Below are positions 8,490-17,450 of a stretch of 64,000 nt of DNA, piece by piece. The stretch's first letter is position 1. Each line of letters begins with the position of its first letter. The position numbers were made by a program, and so were the translations under genes. The stretch covers positions 2,871,587-2,935,586 of the forward strand of contig NZ_LT838272.1 in assembly GCF_900176005.1 (NCBI RefSeq), written 5' to 3'. The DNA comes from Thermanaeromonas toyohensis ToBE (GTDB lineage Bacteria > Bacillota > DSM-521 > Neomoorellales > Neomoorellaceae). The notes under the pieces were generated by a model. That model saw only the letters and a program-made list of their open reading frames with translations, had not been told where the DNA came from and did not search any database.

Positions 8490-10853
8490 TTAAGCTCCTT
8501 TGCTTAAGAGGTTAAATTTAGCCCCGCGCCTGGGAGGTACTTTTTTAGATATGGTAGTTCCTGGCTTAAGTAAGACTTCTTCACCAAAGTGGTGTATCTT
8601 TAAAGCTTCGCCTTCCACTAAGGTGTAATGGGCCACCTTCCTTTCTATTGTTACCTTTACTTTCCTACCATGATATTTTATGGCAAAAGCCAGTCTTTTC
8701 CATCGATTTGGTATAATAGGAGAAAAATGTAAACCGTTGGAATAAAGCCTCATCCCGCCAAAACCGTAGACAGCCGCGCTCCAGGCCCCTCCCATGCTAG
8801 CCGCATGGATGCCGTCCTTGGTGTTGCCGTGGTAATCATCCAAATCCATCCGGGCAGCGTGCAAAAAGTAATTATAAGCCTTTTCTTCGTATCCTATCTC
8901 CCAAGCTAGGATGCTAAATATGGGCGGGGAAAGGGACGAATCGTGGGTGGTTATAGGCTCATAGTAATCATAATTTCGCTTTACATCTTCCAGGGTAAAT
9001 TTCTCCCGGAGCAAAAACAAGAGTAATAGGACATCGGGCTGCTTGCAGATCTGGTAGCGATAAATATTAAGATAGTGCCAGTGAAGTAAAAGGGGAAACT
9101 GTTCGCGCGGTATTTGGTCCGCCGGTATCCTCTTTTTGTAAAGAAAGCTATCATCCTGTGGTATTATTTTCATCTTCCGCGAGTAAGGTAAATATACGTG
9201 GGCCGCAGCCCGGCGCCATTCCTCAATTTCCCCTTCCTTTAAATTTATCTTTCCTGCTACCCTGGCATAATCCGCCGGCCGCTCCCTCTTCATTTTCTCA
9301 GCTACTACTACAGCGTATTCCAAGTTCATTTTGGCCATATAGTTGGTATAGGCGTTGTTATCCACTAAAGCTTTATATTCATCGGGACCGGTTACGCAAT
9401 TGAAGCAGAATTTATTGCCCTTGCTGGGAATGTAGGACCCGAGGTCCACCCAGAATCTGGCCGTCTCAAAAACCATCTCAGCCCCGTAACTCCACAGGAA
9501 ATCCACGTCCCCCGTCACTTCCACATAGCGCTTTAAGGCGTAGATGATGTCTGCGTTTATATGGTATTGAGCGGTGCCAGCTGGGAAATAAGCTGAGCAT
9601 TCAGGGCCGTCGATGGTCCTCCAGGGATAAAGCGCTCCTTTATGCCCTAGCTCCTTAGCCCTGCTTCTAGCAGCATCAAGCAAACTATAGCGGTGTAGCA
9701 GTAACGCTTTGGCTATCTCCGGCCTGGTGAAGAGGAAAAAGGGTAAGATGTATATATCGGAATCCCAGAAGTAGTGGCCTCCATACCCTTCTCCTGTCAA
9801 ACCTTTGGCAGCTATATTGGTCTTGCCGTCCCTGCCAGTAGACTGCAAAAGGGAAAAAAGGCAAAACCTTATACCTTGTTGGGCCGCCGGGTCCCCCTCG
9901 ATCTTTATATCGGCATCTTCCCAGAAACTAGCGAGAAACTTTTCTTGTTCTTTTTCCAATACCTGAAAACTATCTTCCTTGGCTTTTTCCACCTCCCTTA
10001 AGGCCAAGTTTACCAAATCCTTTTCCTCATAATCCCTAGAAGTAAAGTAGGAAATATATTTAAAGAGGGTATAGGGAACTCCCTTAGAAGCTTTAAGTTT
10101 GAACTTTATCACAACTGCGTCCTCATCTAAGCAGCCTGAAACTTTAACCCCGCTAGCTGGCGTTAGAGAGTGTTCCAGGGCACACACCAGGGAAAAGCCG
10201 CTTCTTAAGGTTTTCTGCTTAATCCAGGCCGCCGTCCCTTCTATTTCTTTATCTACAGTAATCAAGCCGCGGCCCTTAAGGCCAGCCCCCACCCTCATAT
10301 CTTTGCTTTCTGTTAGATTGGAAACCTGGCCATCAATACGAGAGGTAAAGTTAAGCTCTCCTTCAAAATTCAGCGGCTTTATAGTAACCGCTAGTGCCGC
10401 TACATGAGGCCTGGGGAAGGAAACTATCCTTTTAATTTCAGCCTCAACCTTCTTCCCCGCTGGTGACTCCCAAACTATCTTACGCTGAAGTATACCCTTC
10501 TTTAGGTCCAGGATGCGCTCGTAGAAATGTACCTTCCCTTTTAGGAGGTCAAATTCTTCCCCGTCGATGGTAAGTTTTATGGTTTTGGCATCGGCCACAT
10601 TTAACATGGCCTGTCCTTTGCGGGCGAACCCATACCCGTCTTCCGGATACTCAATGTCGTACTCCTCATAAAAGCCATTGAGATAAGTAGCGTTAAAGGT
10701 AGTCTCTGGGGGACCGCTATATCCTTCTTCTAAGGTGCCCCTCATACCTATATATCCATTTCCCGTAGCAAAAATAGTCTCGTCCCTGTAGTTGGTTTCC
10801 ACATCAAATTCTGTCTCTCGAATCTGCCACTCCTCTATAGGATAAATTTTCAT
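8490..10853 (-). CDS. GH65 alpha-glucoside phosphorylase
   Basis: Protein of 787 residues of glycoside hydrolase family 65, which splits alpha-linked disaccharides with phosphate to beta-glucose 1-phosphate and a sugar. Visible motifs are the N-terminal GNGYIGMRG and TYLNGFYEE, the barrel segments GYGGHYFWDSDIYILPFF and GALYPWRTIDGPE, and the phosphate-binding THDSSLS. The segment SAYFPAGTAQYHINADI occupies the region of the general acid; it lacks the WEITFEE form I associate with maltose phosphorylases, and I could not assign the acid by eye. Kojibiose, trehalose, nigerose or another substrate is therefore possible. The pgmB gene follows immediately, and a phosphopentomutase gene precedes by 26 bases. 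No signal peptide. Confidence 0.9.
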   Translation of the reverse strand: MKIYPIEEWQIRETEFDVETNYRDETIFATGNGYIGMRGTLEEGYSGPPETTFNATYLNGFYEEYDIEYPEDGYGFARKGQAMLNVADAKTIKLTIDGEEFDLLKGKVHFYERILDLKKGILQRKIVWESPAGKKVEAEIKRIVSFPRPHVAALAVTIKPLNFEGELNFTSRIDGQVSNLTESKDMRVGAGLKGRGLITVDKEIEGTAAWIKQKTLRSGFSLVCALEHSLTPASGVKVSGCLDEDAVVIKFKLKASKGVPYTLFKYISYFTSRDYEEKDLVNLALREVEKAKEDSFQVLEKEQEKFLASFWEDADIKIEGDPAAQQGIRFCLFSLLQSTGRDGKTNIAAKGLTGEGYGGHYFWDSDIYILPFFLFTRPEIAKALLLHRYSLLDAARSRAKELGHKGALYPWRTIDGPECSAYFPAGTAQYHINADIIYALKRYVEVTGDVDFLWSYGAEMVFETARFWVDLGSYIPSKGNKFCFNCVTGPDEYKALVDNNAYTNYMAKMNLEYAVVVAEKMKRERPADYARVAGKINLKEGEIEEWRRAAAHVYLPYSRKMKIIPQDDSFLYKKRIPADQIPREQFPLLLHWHYLNIYRYQICKQPDVLLLLFLLREKFTLEDVKRNYDYYEPITTHDSSLSPPIFSILAWEIGYEEKAYNYFLHAARMDLDDYHGNTKDGIHAASMGGAWSAAVYGFGGMRLYSNGLHFSPIIPNRWKRLAFAIKYHGRKVKVTIERKVAHYTLVEGEALKIHHFGEEVLLKPGTTISKKVPPRRGAKFNLLSKGA

Positions 10854-10879
10854 CCTTCCCCCTCCGGTTTCTTGTCGTT

Positions 10880-12046
10880 TTAGAGCAAGGCTTGAGCAAA
10901 ACTAGTGCCATCAAGGTGGTAAGGTACGTGTAGTAATTCGGCTACGGTAGCTGCCAAATCGGCCATGGTGGGTCGAACCCCGATATCGCCCGGCCGTATA
11001 GGTTGGCCATAGGCCAGGATAGGTACATACTCCCGGGAATGATCGGTGCTGGGGGTGGTGGGGTCACAACCATGATCCGCGGTAATAAATAGAACATCTC
11101 GGGGACCTAAATTCTCTAGTAGCTCCGGTACCCGTTTGTCAAAGGCTTCTAAGGCTAAAGCATACCCCTTTACATCGTTACGGTGTCCATAAAGCATATC
11201 AAAGTCCACCAAATTAGTAAATATTAAGCCGCGCTCGCTTTCCCTTAAATATTTACAAGTTTTGTCTACACCATCCATATTGTCATGGGTATGGATCCAC
11301 CGGGATATCCCCCGCCCCGCAAAGATATCTTTGATTTTGCCTACAGCCAGGACTTGTAATCCCGCCTGGCTTAAAATATCCAGCAAAGTGGGCCGAGGGG
11401 GTTCCAGAGAGAAATCCTGGCGCCGGTCTGTGCGGATGAAATGCCCCGGCTCTCCCACGAAGGGCCGGGCGATAACCCTCCCTACAGCGTGCTCCCCTTG
11501 GAGAAGCCGCCGGGCTATCCGGCAGTAACGGTAAAGTTCTTCTACCGGGATAATTTCTTCATGGGCAGCAATTTGAAATACGCTATCGGCTGAAGTATAG
11601 ACGATAGGGTACCCGGTGCGCATATGTTCCTCGCCCAGTTCATGGATAATTTCTGTACCGGAAGCCGGCTTGTTACCCAATACTTTACGCCCTATAGCTT
11701 TCTCAAAGGGTTCGATGATCTCCGGTGGAAAGCCATTAGGATATAAAGGAAAAGGCTTTTCCAAAATGAGTCCGGCCAGCTCCCAGTGCCCAGTAGTGGT
11801 ATCTTTACCCGGGGCCTGAGATCCCATCTTCCCATAAGCAGCAGTGGGTTCAAAAGCTGGAGGGATACCCCGTAAAGGTATAATATTCCCCAAGCCCATC
11901 TGGGCTAGATTGGGTAGCTGCAAATCCACCTCTTCCGCTATATTCCCTAGGGTGTTGCTACCCTCATCACCATATTGAGCTGCATCAGGTAGCTCGCCCA
12001 CTCCTACACTATCTAAAACTAATACCACTACACGGTCTACCACCAT
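10880..12046 (-). CDS. deoB: Phosphopentomutase
   Basis: Alkaline-phosphatase-fold mutase of 388 residues interconverting (deoxy)ribose 1-phosphate and 5-phosphate in nucleoside breakdown. Motifs: [15 protein letters not shown] near the start (metal Asp), KDTTTGHWE containing the Thr that carries phosphate, and [19 protein letters not shown] near the C-terminus (metal ligands). The ATG at 12046 is preferred because GGGGGA lies eight bases upstream; an in-frame TTG at 12073 would put that site inside the gene. It lies 39 bases after ahcY and 26 bases before the GH65 gene, so it may link nucleoside and sugar phosphorolysis in one transcript. Confidence 0.95.
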   Translation of the reverse strand: MVVDRVVVLVLDSVGVGELPDAAQYGDEGSNTLGNIAEEVDLQLPNLAQMGLGNIIPLRGIPPAFEPTAAYGKMGSQAPGKDTTTGHWELAGLILEKPFPLYPNGFPPEIIEPFEKAIGRKVLGNKPASGTEIIHELGEEHMRTGYPIVYTSADSVFQIAAHEEIIPVEELYRYCRIARRLLQGEHAVGRVIARPFVGEPGHFIRTDRRQDFSLEPPRPTLLDILSQAGLQVLAVGKIKDIFAGRGISRWIHTHDNMDGVDKTCKYLRESERGLIFTNLVDFDMLYGHRNDVKGYALALEAFDKRVPELLENLGPRDVLFITADHGCDPTTPSTDHSREYVPILAYGQPIRPGDIGVRPTMADLAATVAELLHVPYHLDGTSFAQALL

Positions 12047-12085
12047 AACCTTTATCCCCCATTCCCTAGCCAATAAAGAACAAGA

Positions 12086-13339
12086 TTAATCATGACGCCA
12101 GCTAGAAAGATAATTCTTTTGTTCAGGAGTGAGGGTATCGATCTCTACTCCCACAGATTTAAGCCACAGGGAGGCTACTTGGTTATCGATCTCTAAGGGT
12201 ACAGGTAAAACTTTAGGAGGTAGGTTTCTCGCTTCCTTAACTAGGTACTCCATACACAGGGCTTGAAGGCCAAAGGAAAGATCCATAATCTCTACCGGAT
12301 GACCATCAGCCGCAGCGATGTTCACCAGCCGACCTTCGGCTAAAAGGTATAGCCTCCGACCGTCCTTAAGTTCAAATTCCTCTATATTTCGACGTACCAC
12401 CCTGCGGCTGCGGGAGATAGCTTCTAGATCCTTCTTGTTTATTTCCACGTCGAAGTGACCGGCGTTGGCCAGGAGCGCCCCATCCTTCATCAGTGCATAA
12501 TGTTCCCCACGGATAACACTAATACACCCGGTGGTAGTCACAAAGATATCGCCCATCTTGGCTGCCTCGGCCATGGGTAGAACCTCAAAGCCGTCCATAA
12601 GGGCCTCCATAGCCCGGATGGGATCTACTTCTACTACGATAACCCTAGCTCCCAACCCCCTCCCCCGTAGGGCCACCCCCCGCCCGCACCAACCATAACC
12701 TGCCACCACCACTGTTTTCCCGCAGATAGCCAGATTAGTGGTACGCATAATACCGTCCCAGGTCGACTGGCCCGTACCATAACGATTATCAAAGAGGTGT
12801 TTAGATCGGGCATTGTTAACCGCCAGCATAGGAAAGGCCAAAACCCCATCCCTCTCCATAGCTTTAAGCCGAAGGATACCTGTAGTAGTTTCCTCCGCAC
12901 CACCTAAGACGCCCGCTAAAACATCCCGCCGTTCGGTATGCAATAGATGAACCAGGTCACCTCCATCATCTATGATGAGCTGGGGTTTAGTATCGAGAAC
13001 TTTATGTAAGAAAGAGTTATACTCTTCAAGGGTACACCCATGCCAAGCGAATACGCTGATCCCTAGGCTAGCCAAAGCAGCACAAATGTCATCCTGGGTG
13101 GAGAGGGGATTAGAACCGCACAGGGCTATCTCTGCTCCCCCAAATTTTAACACTTCAGCCAAGTAAGCGGTTTTGGCCTCGACATGGAGACACATACCTA
13201 TCCTGAGGCCCTGAAAAGGCCGGTGCTGCTCAAAATCTTGGCGGATATGAGTTAACACTGGCATGTGGCGGCGAACCCACTCTAATTTCTGCTTCCCCTC
13301 ATTAGCTAAATTGGGGTTACGAATTAAAGAATTAGCCAT
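12086..13339 (-). CDS. ahcY: Adenosylhomocysteinase
   Basis: NAD-dependent S-adenosylhomocysteine hydrolase of 417 residues that splits SAH into adenosine and homocysteine. The substrate region [11 protein letters not shown] and [18 protein letters not shown] are intact, as is the Rossmann motif [22 protein letters not shown] near the C-terminus is also family-typical. The length fits the short prokaryotic form that lacks the 40-residue insertion. ATG start behind GGAAGGG. It lies between the MTA/MTI phosphorylase gene and deoB, a module that recycles SAM by-products and handles released nucleosides. Confidence 0.96.
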   Translation of the reverse strand: MANSLIRNPNLANEGKQKLEWVRRHMPVLTHIRQDFEQHRPFQGLRIGMCLHVEAKTAYLAEVLKFGGAEIALCGSNPLSTQDDICAALASLGISVFAWHGCTLEEYNSFLHKVLDTKPQLIIDDGGDLVHLLHTERRDVLAGVLGGAEETTTGILRLKAMERDGVLAFPMLAVNNARSKHLFDNRYGTGQSTWDGIMRTTNLAICGKTVVVAGYGWCGRGVALRGRGLGARVIVVEVDPIRAMEALMDGFEVLPMAEAAKMGDIFVTTTGCISVIRGEHYALMKDGALLANAGHFDVEINKKDLEAISRSRRVVRRNIEEFELKDGRRLYLLAEGRLVNIAAADGHPVEIMDLSFGLQALCMEYLVKEARNLPPKVLPVPLEIDNQVASLWLKSVGVEIDTLTPEQKNYLSSWRHD

Positions 13340-13418
13340 ACCAATATCCCTTCCTTATGGTTATGTGTGCTATATGTCTTTTATATAAACTTACTAAATG
13401 TGCTTTCCTTTTTGGATT

Positions 13419-14222
13419 TTAAGCATCTTTTTTCTCCCTAACTACTGTATCTAACTTTCCCGGAGTATAAGAGCACCGGCACCCTCGCTCTAAAGGGATG
13501 CGTGGGATAGCCTGGAATATAAGATTCCTTAGATTCCTGCTGTTTTGGGCCATAACCTCTAAGACTTCATCATGAGTTAAGGGAGTAGCCGAGATACCAG
13601 CTGCCATATTAGTAACCATGGCGATGGTACTATAGCAAAGCCCGGCTTCGTGGGCTAGAATAACCTCGGGAACAGCGGTCATGCCCACTACATCCCCTCC
13701 TAACTGCCTTATCATCCGGATCTCAGCCGGGGTCTCAAAGCGAGGGCCCTCGGTACAAGCATAGATACCCCCATCGTGGGCTTTAATCCCCAGTTCCCTC
13801 GCGGTCTCTAACAGTATCCTCCGTAGCTCAGGACAATAAGGCTGGGTAAAATCCGTATGTACAACCCCCATTTCGCCGCCTTCAAAAAAGGTATAGAGCC
13901 GGGTTTTAGTAAAATCTAGGAAATCGTGGACTATAACAAATTCCCCTGGTTGGAAGTCAGGATTAGTGGAGCCTACTGCCGCCGTAGCTATAACCCGTTC
14001 TATCCCTAACACTTTTAAGGCCCAGATATTAGCCCGGTAGTTCACCTTATGGGGTGGCAGGGAATGCTTTTCCCCATGGCGGTTCAAAAACACTATCTCT
14101 TCAGCTTGATAAAGCCCGATCTTTAGCTTCACCTCTCCGTAAGGCGTCTCTACCCTTTGTTCCCGCATCTCTAGCATTCCCGGATCATAAACGCCGGAGC
14201 CACCAATGATAGCGATGCGCAA
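13419..14222 (-). CDS. mtnP: S-methyl-5'-thioadenosine/thioinosine phosphorylase
   Basis: Purine nucleoside phosphorylase family protein of 267 residues that splits a methylthio-nucleoside with phosphate to the base and 5-methylthioribose 1-phosphate. Motifs: IIGGSGVYDP (phosphate), NRHGEKHSLPPHKVNYRAN, TEGPRFETPAEIRM and GMTAVPEVILAHEAG. The purine-contact position reads TNMAAG with Asn205, where adenine-specific MTA phosphorylases usually have Asp. By family rules this suggests preference for 6-oxopurines (methylthioinosine, inosine), to be combined with an MTA deaminase such as the aminohydrolase at 26.5-27.9 kb. The TTG start has GGAG nine bases upstream. It is divergent from galT. Confidence 0.9.
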   Translation of the reverse strand: MRIAIIGGSGVYDPGMLEMREQRVETPYGEVKLKIGLYQAEEIVFLNRHGEKHSLPPHKVNYRANIWALKVLGIERVIATAAVGSTNPDFQPGEFVIVHDFLDFTKTRLYTFFEGGEMGVVHTDFTQPYCPELRRILLETARELGIKAHDGGIYACTEGPRFETPAEIRMIRQLGGDVVGMTAVPEVILAHEAGLCYSTIAMVTNMAAGISATPLTHDEVLEVMAQNSRNLRNLIFQAIPRIPLERGCRCSYTPGKLDTVVREKKDA

Positions 14223-14372
14223 TTCCTCCTTCTCCTTTCTCTAAGAATCTTTTCGTCACCCAAGATATTAACCTTCTAAACTTAAGTAGTAAAGGGGTTC
14301 GCGCATAAACTGATACTTTAAGACGAAACCTAGAAAAAGACTTTATTCTTAAAGCGGAGGTCCTACTCCTTT

Positions 14373-15419
14373 ATGCCCGAGTTCCGTCAAGACCCGATCA
14401 CGCAAAATTGGGTGATCATCTCTACCGAAAGAGCTAAGCGGCCTTCAGACTTTGTTTCTTCTAAGGATAGAGAACAAAAAGAAAAAGCGACCATAAAGGA
14501 TACTTGCCCTTTTTGTCCAGGTAATGAAGAGCAAACACCGCCCGAAGTTTTTGCCCTCCGCTCCCCCAACACAAGAGCAGACACCCCCGGTTGGCAAGTC
14601 CGGGTGGTACCTAATAAGTTTGCCGCCCTCTTGCCTAAAGAAAAAGGAAGGGAGCAAAAGGTGGGGTTATACCGGAGTTTACCTGGAAAGGGCGTACATG
14701 AAGTTATAATCGAAATACCTGAGCACGAAGCAAGCTTCCCTAACTATCCTCCTCGGCAAGCCGTGAGGGTATTGCAAGCCTGGCGACAGCGCTATCTACA
14801 ACATTCCCAACAGGGAGATCTAAAATACATCCAGATTTTCAAAAACCAAGGCCAAATAGCTGGAGCTTCCCTGGAACACCCCCATAGCCAGCTCCTCGCC
14901 ACTCCCTTGGTACCCCCAACTGTAGCTCAAGAAATAAGGCGGGCACAAGAATACCTAAAGGAGAAAGAAAGCTGCCTCTTCTGTGATCTTCTGGAAAGGG
15001 AGATGCAAAAGGGAGTCCGGGTGGTAGCTTTCAACAAGAAGTTTTTAGCCTTCTGTCCCTATGCTTCCCGCTTTCCCTTTGAAACCTGGATTTTCCCCTG
15101 GCAGCACCAATCTCATTTTGGAGAAATAGAAGATGAACAGTTAGAAGACCTAGCCGCTATCATACAAGATGTTCTGGGGCGGCTCCAAATGGCCCTACAA
15201 GATCCCCCTTTTAACTTAGTTTTGCGTAGCGCTCCTGTAAATGAGGAAACTGAGGAAACAAGGGGGTATCATTGGCACTTTGAACTCCTTCCTCGCTTGA
15301 CCACAGTGGCTGGGTTTGAATACGGAACCGGCATTTACATTAACCCCACCCCTCCGGAACTGGCTGCCCAATTTTTGACTCAGGCTAATAAGGAGGACGA
15401 AAATGACGGAGAGACTTAA
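14373..15419 (+). CDS. galT: Galactose-1-phosphate uridylyltransferase
   Basis: Leloir-pathway enzyme of 348 residues that exchanges UMP between UDP-glucose and galactose 1-phosphate. The zinc site CPFCPGNE begins at Cys45, and the active-site HPHSQ holds the nucleophile His171; GYHWHFELLPR near the C-terminus is the second His cluster. Start ATG behind GGAGGT. The last 17 bases overlap glgA, so the two genes are translationally coupled. No galK or galE is seen here; with glgA as partner it may serve nucleotide-sugar supply rather than galactose growth. Confidence 0.94.
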   Translation: MPEFRQDPITQNWVIISTERAKRPSDFVSSKDREQKEKATIKDTCPFCPGNEEQTPPEVFALRSPNTRADTPGWQVRVVPNKFAALLPKEKGREQKVGLYRSLPGKGVHEVIIEIPEHEASFPNYPPRQAVRVLQAWRQRYLQHSQQGDLKYIQIFKNQGQIAGASLEHPHSQLLATPLVPPTVAQEIRRAQEYLKEKESCLFCDLLEREMQKGVRVVAFNKKFLAFCPYASRFPFETWIFPWQHQSHFGEIEDEQLEDLAAIIQDVLGRLQMALQDPPFNLVLRSAPVNEETEETRGYHWHFELLPRLTTVAGFEYGTGIYINPTPPELAAQFLTQANKEDENDGET

Positions 15420-16854
15420 AATACTATTCGTATCTTCTGAGGTGGCACCCTTAGCTAAAACCGGTGGCCTGGCCGACGTAGCTGGTAGCTTGCCTAAAGC
15501 CCTGGCTAGGCGGGGGATGGATGTACGCGTGGCCCTCCCTCGTTATCGCCATATTACCAACGTCGATTATTTAACCGATCTGCCCGTAGAAATGGACGGA
15601 AGTTTAGAAACAGCTATCATCCGCTATACAACCCTTCCTGGCGAACCACCTGTACCGGTGTATCTTGTAGACAATTACAAGTATTTCTATCGAGAAGGGA
15701 TGTACGGCTACGCGGACGACGATGCCCGCTTTAATTTCTTCTGTAAGGCCATCCTTGCCCTTTTACCCTGGGTAGATTTTAAGCCCGATATTATCCATTG
15801 TAATGACTGGCAGACAGCCCCCATCCCTCTTTTCCTAAAAGTAAAGCACGAGAATAACCCTTTCTACCGTGATACGGCTACCATCTTTACCATCCATAAT
15901 CTGCAATATCAGGGTCATTTTCCTAAAGAGACGTTGAAGCTTTTGACCTTGGGAGATGGGTTTTTTACTCCTGAGCTTCTGGAGTTTTATGGAAAAGTAA
16001 ACTTTATGAAAGCCGGCCTTCTCTATGCTGATCTCCTTAATACAGTGAGTCCCAAGTATGCCCTAGAGATCCAGACACCTGAACTGGGTGAAGGACTGGA
16101 CGGTGTGCTACGTAAAAGGGCAGCGGACTTACGCGGGATACTGAACGGTATCGATTACGAGGAATTCAACCCAGCCACGGATCCTCGCCTGGCCGTAAAT
16201 TACGATGTCCACAGCCTGGAGGGTAAAAAAGAAAATAAAAAAGCCCTCCAACGGGAATTACAACTTCCCGTGCAGGAGGTACCTGTACTGGCCGTAATCT
16301 CTAGGCTGGTAAGCCAAAAAGGGTTGGACCTTCTTAGCGCCATCCTCGATATACTTCTGCAACAAGATGTACAGCTAGTCCTTTTAGGAAAAGGCGACGA
16401 TTATTTCCAACAGCTTTTCTCCCAATATAAGGTAAAATACCGCCATAAGATGGCCGTCAAAATAGGGTTTGATCCGGAACTGGCCCAGCGCATCTACGCT
16501 GGAGCCGATATTTTCCTTATGCCCTCACGCTTTGAACCCTGTGGCCTAGCGCAGATGATAAGCCTGCGTTACGGGACCGTACCGGTAGTGCGGGCCACCG
16601 GGGGTCTAGAGGATACCATACTGGATTTCCACCAGTACCCCGAGAAGGCTAACGGTTTCACCTTCCACGAATACTCCCCCCAGGCCTTCCTCCAGGCCAT
16701 AAACCGGGCCTTGAAGGTTTATTATACCCAACCCCATGAGTGGCGAAAAATTATGGAGCGGGGTATGCAGGCTGATTTCTCTTGGGGTGCCTCGGCCGCC
16801 CACTATGAGGAAATGTACCGAGAAGCCCTCCTTAAGCGCAGGAGCAGTAGATAA
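15403..16854 (+). CDS. glgA: Glycogen synthase (GT5)
   Basis: Glucosyltransferase of 483 residues that extends alpha-1,4-glucan from ADP-glucose. It has the N-terminal substrate motif KTGGLADVAGSLPKAL (Lys19), IIHCNDWQTA, TIHNLQYQG and the C-terminal SRFEPCGLAQMISLRYGT with ATGGLEDT, all typical of bacterial GlgA. The ATG overlaps the end of galT. A hairpin terminator follows, shared with the converging starch-binding protein gene. The usual partners glgC, glgB and glgP are not in the window. Confidence 0.96.
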   Translation: MTERLKILFVSSEVAPLAKTGGLADVAGSLPKALARRGMDVRVALPRYRHITNVDYLTDLPVEMDGSLETAIIRYTTLPGEPPVPVYLVDNYKYFYREGMYGYADDDARFNFFCKAILALLPWVDFKPDIIHCNDWQTAPIPLFLKVKHENNPFYRDTATIFTIHNLQYQGHFPKETLKLLTLGDGFFTPELLEFYGKVNFMKAGLLYADLLNTVSPKYALEIQTPELGEGLDGVLRKRAADLRGILNGIDYEEFNPATDPRLAVNYDVHSLEGKKENKKALQRELQLPVQEVPVLAVISRLVSQKGLDLLSAILDILLQQDVQLVLLGKGDDYFQQLFSQYKVKYRHKMAVKIGFDPELAQRIYAGADIFLMPSRFEPCGLAQMISLRYGTVPVVRATGGLEDTILDFHQYPEKANGFTFHEYSPQAFLQAINRALKVYYTQPHEWRKIMERGMQADFSWGASAAHYEEMYREALLKRRSSR

Positions 16855-16867
16855 CCCAAAAATATCA

Positions 16868-16900
16868 AAAGGGATAGGCCAACCTATCCCTTTGCTTGTT
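16868..16900. terminator. Bidirectional terminator between glgA and CBM gene
   Basis: AAAGGGATAGG (16868-16878) pairs with CCTATCCCTTT (16883-16893) around a four-base loop. It is followed by T-rich sequence on the plus strand and by TTTTGATATTTTT on the minus strand, so it can end both converging transcripts. Confidence 0.8.
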
Positions 16901-16925
16901 TTAAGGCTTTATACTTTTTAAGCCC

Positions 16926-17312
16926 TTATACTTTCCAGTCCCCTTTATGGATTATAAAGCTCCAGTTAAGGCCGTTATTGTTATCCCAGTTGTTGGCGCT
17001 ATCCTTAAAGCAGAAGTTCAAGCGGTCATAATCCTCGGAAACCCGGATATTCTTTACCCACCCGTAGCCGGTACGCTCCATACGGTGGTCATAAATCTCT
17101 TGCCAGTTATTGGGATCACCATAGCCTGTACGCATCCAAATCTGGTCGGCCCCGCATTGGGCCAATAGCCCGTAATACATTATGGTAACTTCACTTCCCG
17201 CAGTAACAGGCATGGGATCCACCACTACACCGCCAGGATATTCTGCAGCTCGCATCTGTTCCAGCCTGGTACGGTCTTCATCCACAAAACGGCTTCGGCT
17301 TCTGTCACCCAT
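16926..17312 (-). CDS. Stand-alone starch/glycogen-binding domain protein (CBM25-like)
   Basis: Small protein of 128 residues made almost only of one carbohydrate-binding module. The pattern GSEVTIMYYG, WQEIYDHRM, GYGWVKNIRV, LNFCFKDSANNWDNNNGLNW resembles CBM25/CBM53 starch-binding domains. No signal peptide or catalytic domain is visible and the first 20 residues are charged, so it is probably cytoplasmic. It converges on glgA, which suggests binding to the cell's own glycogen. The ATG is the only start after an in-frame stop; GGGAGGTG lies 13 bases upstream, rather far. The 138 bases upstream of it hold no other gene. Confidence 0.75.
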   Translation of the reverse strand: MGDRSRSRFVDEDRTRLEQMRAAEYPGGVVVDPMPVTAGSEVTIMYYGLLAQCGADQIWMRTGYGDPNNWQEIYDHRMERTGYGWVKNIRVSEDYDRLNFCFKDSANNWDNNNGLNWSFIIHKGDWKV

Positions 17313-17450
17313 CTTTAATTAAAGACACCTCCCTAGGGATAATCAAGCACACTTAAGAATAGCCATGAGAGATCAGCTTCCAAAGAATAGATTTCCCCAG
17401 GGAGGATGTAACTATGCCTATGAGGAGCTATCTTTCAAGATATAGCACTT

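Noticed and set aside
14223-14372. SAM or SAH riboswitch before the mtnP/ahcY genes
   Set aside because: Neither the mtnP leader nor the 79 bases before ahcY show the conserved core of these classes.
17400-17450. Short plus-strand frame behind GGGAGGATG
   Set aside because: It quickly enters the antisense of the homocitrate-synthase-type gene and has no family features.
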